64,000 nt of DNA from Kudoa neothunni (taxonomy: Eukaryota; Cnidaria). The DNA is taken from positions 4,588,001 through 4,652,000 of the forward strand of contig OZ199840.1 in the NCBI GenBank assembly GCA_964304625.1, read 5' to 3'. The notes under the pieces are model-generated. The model did not search any database, was not told the DNA's origin, and saw only the letters and a program-made list of their open reading frames with translations. The translations under genes were made by a program, and so were the position numbers. Within the stretch, counting starts at the first letter, position 1. Each line of letters begins with the position of its first letter. Below, in pieces: positions 49,332-62,000 of this stretch.

Positions 49332-52300
49332 ATGAAATGTTCGGTCTATGCAATGGGAATTTTTCTTCAAATTGTTTGTAAATTTTATACTCTATATTTA
49401 TTTTATTAATTAAATATTAGCCATATATGCTTTATTAGCCGAAGCTAGCACGCCGGTGGCACCACAACCTCAAACAACTGCAACAAAAATGCTTACCTAT
49501 AAAATTGTGAAACTTGATAATAAAATGCAAGTCAATTTGGTATTAAGTGGTACTGCTTATACCTCTCCAAACTATTGCCATATAAAAAAGTCAAACGAGG
49601 TTGGTGCAGCATATGAAGAGATTAATACATGCCCTGGTGCACATGATCAGCACAGTACTAACAAATGTGTTAGAGCATGTAATGGGGGAGAGAATAAATT
49701 AACTTACGATAAATTTTCTCCGAGAACCAAATATGTGGAAGTTTTTGTTGCTGCTAATGCTGAATCTGCTTCTACAAAAACTACAGACCCAACTATCTTC
49801 GGACTTGAGATAGGTAATTTATATTTTTTTAAAATTAATCTAAAATTTCATTAGCTTTACTGGTAAACCCACAAGTTACAATAACTACTACAGCTCAACG
49901 TAAATTGAAATTTAGCACAGTAACATGCAAAAACGTCGATTGCCCAATATACTACAAGGGTGTTGAATATGCGCCTGGAACTAAAGGAGGAAGTTGTATA
50001 GCAGAAAATGGTCTGAATAGTGCTAACGAAGTAGAATTTGATTTAATGATCCCCCATTATGAAATGAAATGCACGAACTATCCAAGTTTCTTTTATAAAC
50101 TTCAGAATACATACACATTAATGAGCACAGACGTTTATATACCCCAATATTACGTTACATATAGTAACAAAGAAAAAACTAAATACTTATTAAAATTTAC
50201 AAACAAATTTCCTTTTGAACTTTGTAAATTCAGCATAAAAAAAGCATCGACCGAAATTACTGAAAGTACAACAAATGATTACAAATCAAATTGTGGCGCC
50301 GCAAATAAAGATTGTTATGCACCATGTAACGACGTTGAGCTTATTTTTGAGACATCAGAAGGGGTTGTTGAAGTTTTAGTTCAGTCCAGACATTTTCCGC
50401 TCCAAGCAAATGGAGCCGAATATTCTGGCTACATACAAAAGAAATATGGTAATATTGATTAAGTTGTTTTTAAATAATGTGCTCTTAGTTGTTACGGAAA
50501 CTAATGCTGAAAATGACACTGGGAAATTACTATCATCGTACTCAACAGTTGGTGTCACGTTAAATGTAGCTTTATTTAAACCAAGTGATATTAACACCAA
50601 ATTTTCCGAATGTACTGTAAGTTTCTACGCAGCTGACAAACCAATGTCTACCACCGGCACTACGGCACAATGCAATACTTCTGGTACACCCCAATGTCCC
50701 ACAGACTGTGTCACTCCATTAACTATATTACAACTTGCACCCGGTAAACCTTACATTCTCGAAATTGCTGGATCAGCAACTGTATCAGGAGGAGAGAATA
50801 AAATTCCAACTAATTTTAAAGAACATATATTTTTCAGAACAAGTCAATGTATAAAAATATCTACATAATAATTACATGAAAATTTAATTTAGCGAATGAA
50901 AATACAAATACATTTTCTACTGTTACACCAACAATACGAGATACAAGTTTATCTATCAAGGCACTTAATGCTGAAACGTCGATTTCCCAAACTAGCACCA
51001 CATGTGCTTATTATCTAAGTCCCCGAGGAAAGGATACATATGTTTGTGCAATGTGCGTTGATAGTTATCCATGCAGAGGATATTGTGGGGAGTCTCAAAC
51101 TATCGTGGGGTTATCTCCAGGAACCGATTATGATCTCAAAGTTGTTGCACACAAAGATTATGGTTTCAAAGTTCACCAATTCAGAACTGGTAACATATTT
51201 TTTCATAAAATAATAATTAAATAATTTTTAAGCTTTGTCAACACTTACACTTGAAAAACAAATGTTGGATAAAGGTTTTAAAGTCGCAGGGTCCTTATCA
51301 TCGCCTTACCCAGCAGCCGTATGTCATTACAAAGTTAAAGTTAAACAAGGAGAAGATTATGGACTAATTTACGAATGTCCATCACGAACTCCAACAAGAG
51401 CTGCTGGAAGTTCTACTCTCGTATCAACATCAAAAATGGGGGTGGCGAGATTATCAGGGGATCAACGAAACGTAAATGCAGCAACTGCAACCAATACAGC
51501 TACAATCTCATCGTGCCAAGCACCACCCTTATGCAGCAATATCATTTTTAGTGAAGGATACGAATCAGATAGGGATTATCAAGTTTTGGTGACTGCTGTT
51601 GGACGCTCTGTAGAAGTTTCAATAAATATACCCAAAAGTATTTCCTTAGAAATTTTTATATAACCACTTTAAAATTGAATTAATACTACAACGAAAATTA
51701 AAAAATTTACTAATGCTATTTAAAATTACATTTTAGACCCATTGCCTTCACAACCCACGGATCTCAATAAACAATTAATAGTGGTGATCACACGTGTCGA
51801 CAAAACATTGACTGTTAGCACTACTTTACCTCAAGGTTTGGACGAAAATGCATTATGCAAATGGCAGTTAAAAAATTCTGGAGAACCCTCAAATCCCATC
51901 GTGAAAAAATGCATGGTTGTTGGTAAAGGTTGCACTCAATTACCTCGTTGCAAGGAATTCACAATTACACAAGTTGAAGATATACACGATTACCATTTGA
52001 CTCTATTCTATAATGAAGATCCAAATACCTACGGTGTTGGAATAATTAAACAAGGTAACCATCATAATATTTCGATGCTAATTATAAATATTTAATAGGT
52101 GAATCTTCAAACAAATCAACGTAACTTTTGATATGTCATCATTTTGTCTAATTTCTTTTAGATCCAAAAATACGATGTATTAATAATCAATTTTGAGTAT
52201 TTTAATCTTTATCTTTAGAATTATTTCCGTGATTGTTCCAGTTGTTATCGTGGTTATCGGGATAGGTTTCTATTTCGGATACATGAAGAACAAAAATTAG
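49332..52300 (+). CDS. Surface-protein array gene E: signal peptide, seven 4-Cys modules, one TM helix
   Basis: Same unrecognised family. Exons: 49332-49377, 49421-49813, 49855-50448, 50489-50842, 50893-51189, 51233-51637, 51737-52054, 52099-52120, 52162-52176, 52219-52300; 2526 nt, 841 aa, uninterrupted. Leader MKCSVYAMGIFLQIVS then IYALLAEAS, like copy C. The first module has a private loop (EINTCPGAHDQHSTNKC) with a one-residue insertion (SPNYCHI). Exon 3 carries TEITESTTNDYKSNC, shared with D. Exon 4 carries TGTTAQCNTSGTPQC, related to B. Exon 6 has small private changes (ARLSGDQ, NTATISS). The TM helix and MKNKN tail are identical to the rest. Intron 4 is of the GTCAATG type. Last member of the array in this window. 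Confidence 0.88.
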
Positions 52301-53297
52301 AACTCTCAAATCAAAATATTATTTAAGCTTTTTATAATTAATTATCAAATATAGTTTGTTATTATCTCCAATTTACTCAAGTATTCGCTGATTTTAATTT
52401 TTATTAAAGTATAGATTTCTACTCTATTAATTTTTTTGAATTATTTTACTGGCAACTGGCATTTTATGCAATAAATGATTTAATTGATTTCAATTATTAA
52501 ATTCAAGTAAATTTGTAGATCAACTTAAAATAAAGATGTTAACGCTAATTTATCATTCCTTGGTACATTTTGTTCTCTTTTATAATCTTATTTATTTAAT
52601 TTTTCTAAATATTAATATATCAGTAATTCCTAAATAATTTAAATATTAGTTCCTATCTCCCACACAGTTGCTAAAAATTAACAGTTCAAATGCATAAAAA
52701 ACGAGAAAATTTAATCTGACACCGACACAAGATGGATATTTTTACTCGAAGTAAAAAAAATGCAAACCCAAACATTCTATATATTATTATTGATAAAAAA
52801 ATTGTTCAAAATATTATCTGTAACAATCGGCATCCATTCGTCTTATTAATAATTCCCAATAAACAGACTCTAACTATTTATTAAAAAACCATTTTACACA
52901 TTACTTAAATCAAAACGAAATTTAACATTCATATAGATTAACTTGAAGTTGTACAAAATTAGCAAATATAAATATCAATCAAATCTATATGATTATTCAC
53001 TCAGGCAAATTTCACCTGCTAAGCTCTCAAATTTCAACACATGCATTAGTCTTGCTTGGATAAATGATTTAATATTTTTAACGTATAAAACTTACCGAAC
53101 AATACCCCCTATTAATCTAATATTTAATTTACCACAAAGGACAAAAAATTTCACAAAAAAAACAAAAATAAGAGAAAGAAATATATAGACTGCAAACAAT
53201 ATGGCATACAAAACAACTAACACAGAATTATTTAGTGTAGAAGCGGGAATTAAAATAAATCAAAATAGAGAGGGATTGATATGAGGAGAGTATGGAT
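52301..53297. other. Spacer after the array, no gene seen
   Basis: The array 3' flank similarity stops by about 52400, much sooner than after other copies; the rest is unique AT-rich sequence with no recognised feature. The last part would be the 3' UTR of the light-chain gene. Confidence 0.5.
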
Positions 53298-53988
53298 TCA
53301 ACCCTTGAGAACATCCTCGATGAGGTCTTCATAACGTACCAATCCTTGAACATCTTGGAATCCGCTGATCACTTTGCTGATTTCATCATCCTTAAGTTGA
53401 TCACCTAAAACAATGTTCATATTAGTACACTGTATTATCCATCTGGAATAAATGGAAAGTATAATTCCTACCAAGAGTGCCAAGAATTTGTCGTAGTTCA
53501 GCAGCGGCTATCAAACCATTACCATCTCTGTCATATATTTTGAAAACATCAATGAATTTCTCCTTGTCTGGTTTTACAGCCTTGGTTAGCATACTTTGAA
53601 ATTGAGTGAGAGCTTGTTCGAAGGTTATCTTTGTTTCTGGTCCTAAAAAATAAAAGATGATAGATAATTTAATGTATACAGCAATTCGTCAGTCCAAATT
53701 ACCACCAAGTTCATCTACCACTTTGTTCACCTCATCTTCGGTTGGATTGGTACCTCCAGCACGTAAGAATAAAGAAATATCCTTTGCATCGATGGTGTTT
53801 CCACCTCTTTTGTCTATGAGACTGAATACCTCTTCTAAAACTACACAATCATTAGATGCTAGTAATGAAAGAGACAATAGGAATGGTATGTAAAAAGGTC
53901 ATTTTTTAAACCAATCCATTTCAATTGATGCAATTTAACAACGTTAATAAAGTGGTGAATACTTACATTCTTTAGTGTTGGAATCCAT
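53298..53988 (-). CDS. Myosin essential light chain-like EF-hand protein
   Basis: Essential light chains wrap the lever arm of class II myosins. Four minus-strand exons: 53988-53967, 53840-53703, 53642-53472, 53404-53298; 438 nt, 145 aa, the usual family length. The first exon (MDSNTKE plus one base) uses a GTAAGT donor. EF-hand 1 is degenerate (DKRGGNTIDAKD). LRAGGTNPTEDEV matches the family's conserved LRALGxNPT segment. EF-hand 3 is canonical (DRDGNGLIAAAE, with Asp1, Asp3, Asn5 and Glu12), followed by LRQILGTLGDQLKDDEI. EF-hand 4 has lost its acidic ligands (FQDVQGLVRYEDLIEDVL). This pattern, one good loop and NPT motif, distinguishes it from calmodulin. Introns are 67, 60 and 126 nt. Whether muscle or non-muscle form cannot be told. 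Confidence 0.9.
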
Positions 53989-56900
53989 CTTTCATATAAT
54001 TCAAATGAATATAAATCAACTCGGTTGCAATTAATACAACGAACGGAAAGTTAAGCGATCAAACGGATTAAGGTTACTACAAGACGAATACATGCGAGAG
54101 CTGATAAGCTATACACCGGCATTTGTCGATAGGGTGTGCCAATTGAGTTTATCTTTGGTAGGTCTCTATCTTTTAATTTTATATTCTCAGTTTTGTGTTT
54201 AAATTGAATATCTCGATTATATGGATGAACAATCACTTTCGAACTGGTTCATCCGTTTGGATTTTCGTTTTAAACCAATTCTTGTAGTTACTATACGTAT
54301 ATGTAGATATTTATTTTGGCTTAATTTATTCTATTTTATAATCCAATCGTTCCAATATGTGTGTTATGCTAATAATTTATTTTTAAATGTAAGTATCCTT
54401 AAACATTTTGATCCAACTTATCAATTTAACAGAGTTGTTCGATTTTACATAGGGAGCGATTGACCGTATTAATTTTCTGTGTAGTTTATAATTTTTTTTA
54501 TTTCATTCACTTGTTATGATAATGAATATTTTAGTTAGTCGTATAATTTGTTACCCTAATTTACCCGAAACTAATCTACTAATAATAATTAATCATTAAA
54601 CGTGTTAATTACACAAAATTACACTTACTTAGGGAATATGAGGATTTAATTCTAAAAATGTGATTAAGGGAGTAGATTGAATAATCATGTATGAATCAAT
54701 GACAACAATAATAGAAAAAAGTGCTTGTTAACTGATACATATACTATGAAAATATTAACTGTAACACATGAATTTTATAATACAAAATTTCGATTTTATT
54801 ATTATTTAATATAGCCTATTTAGATACTTCCATGTTTTATTGAGACTTTATGATGGATTTTAACAGCTTGAAACGATATTCAACATTATTCAGGAAATTA
54901 TTTATTAAGTATCAAATTGTTTCAATTTTTACGGTTTAACGATTTTTATACAACTTTGAGATATTTTATCTGGGCTTTTATCTTAGACGGAATTTTTGAA
55001 CAATAATACCATTTTTTTCTCAACAATTTTACATCCACTTTTTTATTTGTAAAACTCAAAGGGTCGATTGTAAATATATTTAATATTACAATGATTTTAA
55101 ACTCATAGATTGTAAGTTTTTTTATTGACTCCTATAAATTTGACCTTAACTTCTACTTCTACTTAATGATTACTTTAGTGCGTGCGCACTATACTTGTTA
55201 TATTAAACTTATGTTTGTAGGTTATGGAATGGATTTAATGTAGTTTTCATTATTACTGGAATTCAAAAACATTAAAAACAATAGGCAGAATTACGAGTGG
55301 TTAGTATTTTCTAGTAAACGCGCTTGCGTCTTCCATCGTTTAATGTATTATTAAATTTACGAGTAAATTGGCTTAATGAAAGATATTATTGTTTAATTGC
55401 AGTAGGTTAAGTGTTACGCATCATTTATTTAGTTGTATTGATTATAATATTTGTATATTTTGAACCATATTCATTTAGATATCTACTTATTTACCACTGG
55501 TAACCTCGGATAAATTCATTTTTTTTTAATTTAAGATTTTTATTCGATTTTTAATATTGTGACTTAGGAACTAATTATCGTTTGTTAATTTTATGTGTAT
55601 CATGTATTTTTATTGCCGATATTGACAGGAATTATTATTACGTCTCTATTGCTAATTTTTTCTATTGAATGAAAATTTCGGATTTAAATTTTAATTACTG
55701 TTTCATCATAAATATTAGGAATAACCAAATTATGATTTATTAAAACTCACTCTATTTGAAAAATGTTAATTTTTTTAATTATCGTTGTTAAACTTTTTAA
55801 TAATGAAGTAGAAAATATAATGTAAAACCTTCAGGTTATATATATCTATGTTTCAGTAAAAGAAATCGATATTTTAGTCATAAATAATTGGTACCAATAT
55901 AAGACGGAGTATGATCCCCTGATCCGATCCTTGGGAAGGAAAACAGGCAGTGCTCTTTGGGAGAAAAATGAGTTTAATATTTTGATATTCTAATTTTGCA
56001 GGAAAGCTGATCTTATTGGGAAAAGTAAAAAATTTGAGTTTTGCATTTTTAGAAAGTTCATAAACTTTTACATTCTGTTAATAAATATTGAATGGATTAC
56101 CGCAGTTCAACATTGTGGTTTTTGTGCTAATTTTAAACCATTCCACTACATAAAGCTTTTTTTTTATTTTGAAAATTTAAAATTAATGATATTTAAAATT
56201 TTCTCGTAGAAGCCATATGCAATATTATAGTGTATTTTAGGGGATGGGTTATGTAATTCATGCTGCTTTCATAGGATATAATAAACTTGTGACAATGTCT
56301 ATTTTTTCGGGCCCGACAAAATAGACGCACCCTTAAATTAATAACGTTTAAAGCGATTTCCACAACTAATAACTAAATGACATATTCTTACGAATAACTG
56401 ATTATTAGTAAGATTTTCCTTTAATTATTTTTTTAAATATATTTTTTACATCTACTTAACAAAATAAAAACTTTTTTGTAACAATTTCATGTTAGTTACT
56501 TCATTAGTCATTTTTTGTATATTTTATTAAAGAATATCATATTAAAAGAGTAAACTCTTTAAAAAACTTGTATATAACATAAACAGGTTATATTATTATT
56601 TTTCACTGTATATAAAATATAAAATAAGATAGAATATTAAAATTTCATTCGTTCGTTATTGCCTCACTCTTGGTCTAAATTTAAATTACCTATTCATCAT
56701 TTTTCTACAAGGGATCTAACATTATTTGGAGATTCATAATTCATTAATATATGAGAATACGCGTAACGTGGATTTCATTTTCAGACAAAAAGTTACTAAA
56801 CCACACGTCGTTTATTGGATATATACATTTAATTTGTTGGAATTTGATTTCGTTATTAATTTTTAGTTCATTAACCCGAACTTAGGGGCCAATAATTCTT

Positions 56901-57620
56901 ATACACAAAATTACACACGGGGACTAAATTTGTCCTGACCAATGAACACTTGCTACATCGTATGAAATTTGGATAACATAAATATTTTACATCTATGTGA
57001 TCGTTATATTTTGAATTTCCTGTAAACATTACAAATTTTTATAGGGTATGACATAGACTATGTAAATAAAGTTTCATTTTTAAATAAATAATTAAAATGG
57101 GTATATAAATTAATAAAATTAAGAAATCGATAAAATTTATAAATGAAATTTAATGGTTAAACAAATAATTAAAATATATGGATTAATTTTAATTGTAAAA
57201 ATGTAATTAAAATATAAAGATTGATTATAAAAAAATAATTATACTATATAGATAATATTAATTGTATAAAAATATAATTAAACTATACAGAAAAATTCGA
57301 ATAATTAAAATGTAATTGTTAAAAAAACAATTCAAAACAAAAAATATGTAATAATTTAAAATGTGTTGTTTTAACACGCTCACCTTATATGGAATAACGA
57401 TAAACATCTTATAATTAATAGAAGAATGAGACGATATTATTAAGGAATTTTTATCCATGACTTTTATAAAGAGTTAATATAGTTACTATGGAACTTACGT
57501 TTAAAAATTAATTAATTAATTATATGTGTTATCCAGAGTAATTTAAGTTATTCATATAGTTAAAGATTTATTCATCGAACAAAATAGTGAATTAGTATCA
57601 GCATACAGAGAGAATAATAT
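53989..57620. other. Gene-free region
   Basis: 3.6 kb of AT-rich sequence with no convincing exon, RNA gene or transposon domain on either strand. One near-perfect 30-nt palindrome lies at 56297-56326 (GTCTATTTTTTCGGG and CCCGACAAAATAGAC). The first 100-200 bp presumably hold the light-chain promoter. Confidence 0.5.
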
Positions 57621-57624
57621 TTAA

Positions 57625-58762
57625 ACCCTAGAAAGGTCACCAAAAACAGTTACACAAAGGCTCAATGGGTCCCTTTTTGGTCCAAGTATAAATTGATCGA
57701 ATAAAGTCACTTAATTATTTAAAATTATTTGTTTACCGATTATTTAATTAAAAGTGAGAAATGATATTTTGTAATATCCAGCTATTCATCGAATCCTTTA
57801 ATCTTTCAAATAAATTAAAATTATTTTGAAAGAAACACAACTTTAATATATTTGAAACATTTTGTTATAACAATAATATATATTATTGATAACAAGACCT
57901 AAATAAACACGATGTAATGTTAACTCCCGAATGTTTAAAAAGGAGATTAATTATTATACACTACGAGATTTGTAACTGCTGGGAATAATACGTCTAATTT
58001 CGATACGTTCCATTCGAAAACATATTTCAACGTTTAATCGTATTTCAAAGAATCTGATCATAACATATAGAAGTTTTGGAACGATACAAATGATAACCTG
58101 TCGTTGGATGATGACCATGATTCCACGGAAACAACTTCATTGCCTTACTGCGTAAATTATACGTGTTCGCATTTTTTATTAAATTATGATGGATTTTTTT
58201 GAAAAAATATTTTTTTGTAGTAGTCTGTGTTATTACTTGAATAATCATGAAAATACTAATCTTTATGTATAAAACATAATCTCCTTTTTAAACATTCGAT
58301 AACTAAAATTACATCGTGCTTATTTAGGTCTCATTACCAATATTGTATATTATGATTTACAAGAAATGTTGTTGATACATTAATGTTTAATTTCTTTCAA
58401 ATTAATTTTAATTTATTTGAAAGATTAAAGGATTCGATGAATAGCTGAATATTACAAAATATCATTTCTCACTTTTAATTAAATAATCGGTAAACAAATA
58501 ATTTTAAATAATTGAATGACTTTATTCGATCAATTTATATTTGAACGAAAAAGGGGGCCCATTGAGTCTTTGTGTAACTTCAAAAAATTTTCTCTTCCTA
58601 TGTATGTTTTTTATCAGATTTTTCTAACTCCTGTAAATGTAATTACATAAAATTTATGATATAATTTACGTAACATTAATTTTTATATATAGCATATCCC
58701 TATAATTTTATAAGCATTTAATTAAATTTTGGACCAAAAAGGGGCCCACTGAGCTTTCAGGG
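57625..58762. mobile_element. TTAA-flanked non-autonomous foldback element (piggyBac-like MITE)
   Basis: Flanked by TTAA (57621-57624 and 58763-58766). Terminal sequence ACCCTAGAAAG on the left; the right end complemented reads CCCTGAAAGCTCA. Inside are two long inverted arms, about 57650-57950 and 58280-58582, that pair over roughly 300 bp: GTTACACAAAGGCTCAATGGG, the ATCGAATCCTTTAATCTTTC block, and GTTTAAAAAGGAGATTA have complements in mirrored order. The spacer is about 330 bp without coding capacity. A further partial copy of the terminal motif (GGACCAAAAAGGGGCCCA) lies just inside the right end. Confidence 0.65.
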
Positions 58763-58766
58763 TTAA

Positions 58767-59069
58767 GAACGACTCAATAACTGCGTGTTCAAAACACCAC
58801 AAGGACCAGAAGAGAGAAGGAGAACAAGGATGAAAATAAGAAAAATAAAAATAACTTATAATTTATTATGCAACTGGCTAAGATAACGCAATAAAAACAA
58901 ATAATTGAGTTCAACCCTCAAAAAAATTATAACAAAAATGATTCTAAGGGTACATTTGGTACATAATGAGGAAGATTTATCATTGCATAGCAGCAATATA
59001 AACTAAATAAAGCATCATGTCAGTAAGTTAAATCCAACAAAAATTATAAAAATAACCTGAGTAGATAAA
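58767..59069. other. 3' flank of the BAZ2-like gene
   Basis: Short AT-rich stretch between the element and the BAZ2-like stop codon; 3' UTR expected. Nothing else recognised. Confidence 0.4.
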
Positions 59070-62000
59070 TTATTGTTGGGTTACGTTAGTATCGCAGCAA
59101 TTTTCCAACAATTGTTCCCAGCGTTCTTCAAAGAAGGAAGACATACTTTTACATGCAATATAGATCTAAAAATTCAATAAGTGATCATTTTCCAACTAAA
59201 TATATCTCAAATATGCATACCTCAGATTCGGATTGATTGAAACGTCTGCAGTTTTCAAAAATAAGACGTACGTCGGCAACAAATTCATCGCGATCTTTGT
59301 ATCTTTACAACAAAAAAGTCAGAACTAATGATCGAAAAATGAAAAATCGATTACTCAAGCGCTTTCAATTTCAGGTCTATTTGATGCAGATCAATTGGTT
59401 TTCTGATAACTTGAAGGTATAGAGGATATTTTTCAAGATCAACAGGTTTTGTGAATTCTTCCGCATTTGGGTGGTCGTATAGTTCATGCAATAAAACGTG
59501 GCATGGAGTAAACATCTCACAAATGTCCATTTTGAATTTTTTCGAAATACGTTTTCTTCCAGATTCAACCACGGTTTTTGATGTGCGGCAAGCCTCGCAA
59601 CAACTGGGACAGATGTAGAGGTCATTAGCGCTACTTTGCAATGCACTCATCATATCAACACATTGTCGATGGTGATAATAGAGACAAAGGGAACATCGTA
59701 TAGGTTCCATCACGTTTTCATCTTCAATCTCGTTTTCATTCACGCTCTCATTCATATTATCAATTTTAGTATCTACAGCCAAGTCATCTTCATTGTCGGA
59801 TTGCAGTTCACATTCAATCATTTGTTTAGGTGGATTTTGGAATGTGGATGTGTTACATTCACGACATATGGTGAACGAATTTTCTTGAGCATTCAGGCAG
59901 ATCAAGCTCTTACAATGATTACAACTCCAGGTCTTTTGATCCACAAGCGAGAGATCTTCTTGGAAGCCTTGACAATACAAATGATGGGATTTGTGGCAGT
60001 ACATGCAGCTTATAACGCTGTCAAAATTAACGTTAAGATGACACTTGTAGCAGAATTTGTTGTGGATTGGTGATACTAATGGTGGCGGTTGAGGAATGTT
60101 GCTGCCATTTTTGTTGTTATTGTTATTATTATTGACATTGGACGAAGCGGGTTCAAGAGATACGTTCAACTGCAACGAAGTGAGAACCAACTCTAAATCA
60201 TAGCAAGCATCACCGCAACTTTCAATGAAATCAATCAAGCTTTTAATGTATCGATTTTTTGCCTCTCTGGAGTTGGTTTTGGCTTTTTTAACCAAAGCAA
60301 TGAGACCTCTGGCGTCAAGCATGTTAATAAGTTGTGCCAGTTTGGATTTGAATACAGGAACAAAATCTTTGCTCTTTAAGTCTGTCGAAAGATCGATGGT
60401 TTCGAGTTCATGATCATCAAAAACGTTTTTCTTTCGAATAAAATCCACAAACTGATTGTACTGAAGATGGACAATTCGATTCACTGTAACACCATAATTT
60501 TTCTGTACCCAAGGGGAAGATTGGACCACATAGAACGTTTCATCAGAATTAAATGAACTGGAGAGATCTCGATAGAATTTACTCGGTGAAAGTGCATCAT
60601 CAGACATATTTTTGATGTTACGATTCAAATTTTTCGACAACATTCTTTCTCTCATTCCCAGATTATTTAGACTTTTTAATAACGCGCGAAAATCGTTCAT
60701 ATTTTCAATCAGCATAAGGCGAGTGAATCCGTTAGTTTGCTGTGTTGTCAACGAGACTGAATCTTTATTATCATCGTTATCCAATTCAAGCTTGATATCT
60801 TCGTCATTACGATGTTCAGTTGCAACCGATGGATCAGCAAAAGGATGAGCAAGTGGAATATGTTCTTGTTTGACATCAGTGGCGAGAGTATCCTTATTGA
60901 TGGTATTGTTTTGTTCGGTAATAGAATCACAAGTAATATGAGTGATTGGATTGTCATTTTGGTGTGGTTCGGGTGAAGCAGGAGATTTACTGTTAAGGAA
61001 ATTGTCCAATTCAAGTTCACCAGGATTATGTTCTACGAACACACAACTAGAATGATAGAGGATGGAATAGAAGCGCGAAAAACGATCTTGTCCAATAAAC
61101 GGTCCTTTAAATCGCCTGAAGAAAGCATACCACCAATCTTTAAGCACCTTCTGAATGTTATCAAGATAATCGCTGAGTTGTTTGCACTCCTCCATTGTTT
61201 TAGGTAGAGGCGTGGTATTAGCGTCAAATTTGACGGCCTCCAATAGCAACGGATCACTCACACTAACCACATTGTGGTTGTTTTGGATGGAGTTTTTATT
61301 TCTGTTGTTTCTCCTAGAGGAATTGTGATCATCGTCATCGTCTTCCTCATCATCAATTTCGTTATCCTCATCATAAGCAGCCGAGTTTTCATCTTGATCT
61401 TCCACGTCAACATTGGCGTTGTTTGGTGGTCCTTCCGCGGTGGCTTCAGCATTTTCATCATTATTGCCACCATTTGGAGGGTTGTCAGCTGTTTCTCCTA
61501 GAGGTGATTCTGACTGTTGTTCCGCTGTTGCAATATGTGAAGAATTTGTAGTCGTTTCTAATTGGGGTGATTCCGACTGTTGTTCCACTGTTACAAAGTT
61601 TGAAGAATTGATCGTTGTTGCCAATTGAGGAGATTCTGATTGTTGATCCACTGTTGCAATATGTGAAGAATTGGCAGTTATTTCCAACTGAGGTGATCCT
61701 GACTGTGGTTCACCAATCGCAACAGGTTCTGTAACGATTAGATGGCCTTCCGTCTGATTATTTTGATTAGCAGTAACATTCTCCCCCTCATTAGCTTGAG
61801 TCGAGGCGTTTTGTTTTCTTGCCAACAAGGTCATATGACGTTTGAGTTTTCTGATGAAACTTTCCACATTCCATTTAGCCCCTTTGATTGCTTGGAAATC
61901 ATTTGAAATCACATCCAAATTGTTCAAGATGCAAGGAGTTTTGGTAAGCGTATTGTTAAGGAACAACAACACAGTAGATTTCAATAGAGGGCTCAATTTG

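Noticed and set aside
52943-53188. Frame of 81 residues downstream of the array
   Set aside because: No conservation with other spacers, no motif, AT-rich random-like composition.
53703-53840. Calmodulin
   Set aside because: EF-hands 1 and 4 lack calcium ligands, the protein is 145 residues, and the LRAGGTNPT segment is typical of essential light chains.
59636-60073. Plus-strand frame of 145 residues inside the BAZ2-like gene
   Set aside because: Antisense shadow of the PHD-encoding region; no family resemblance of its own.
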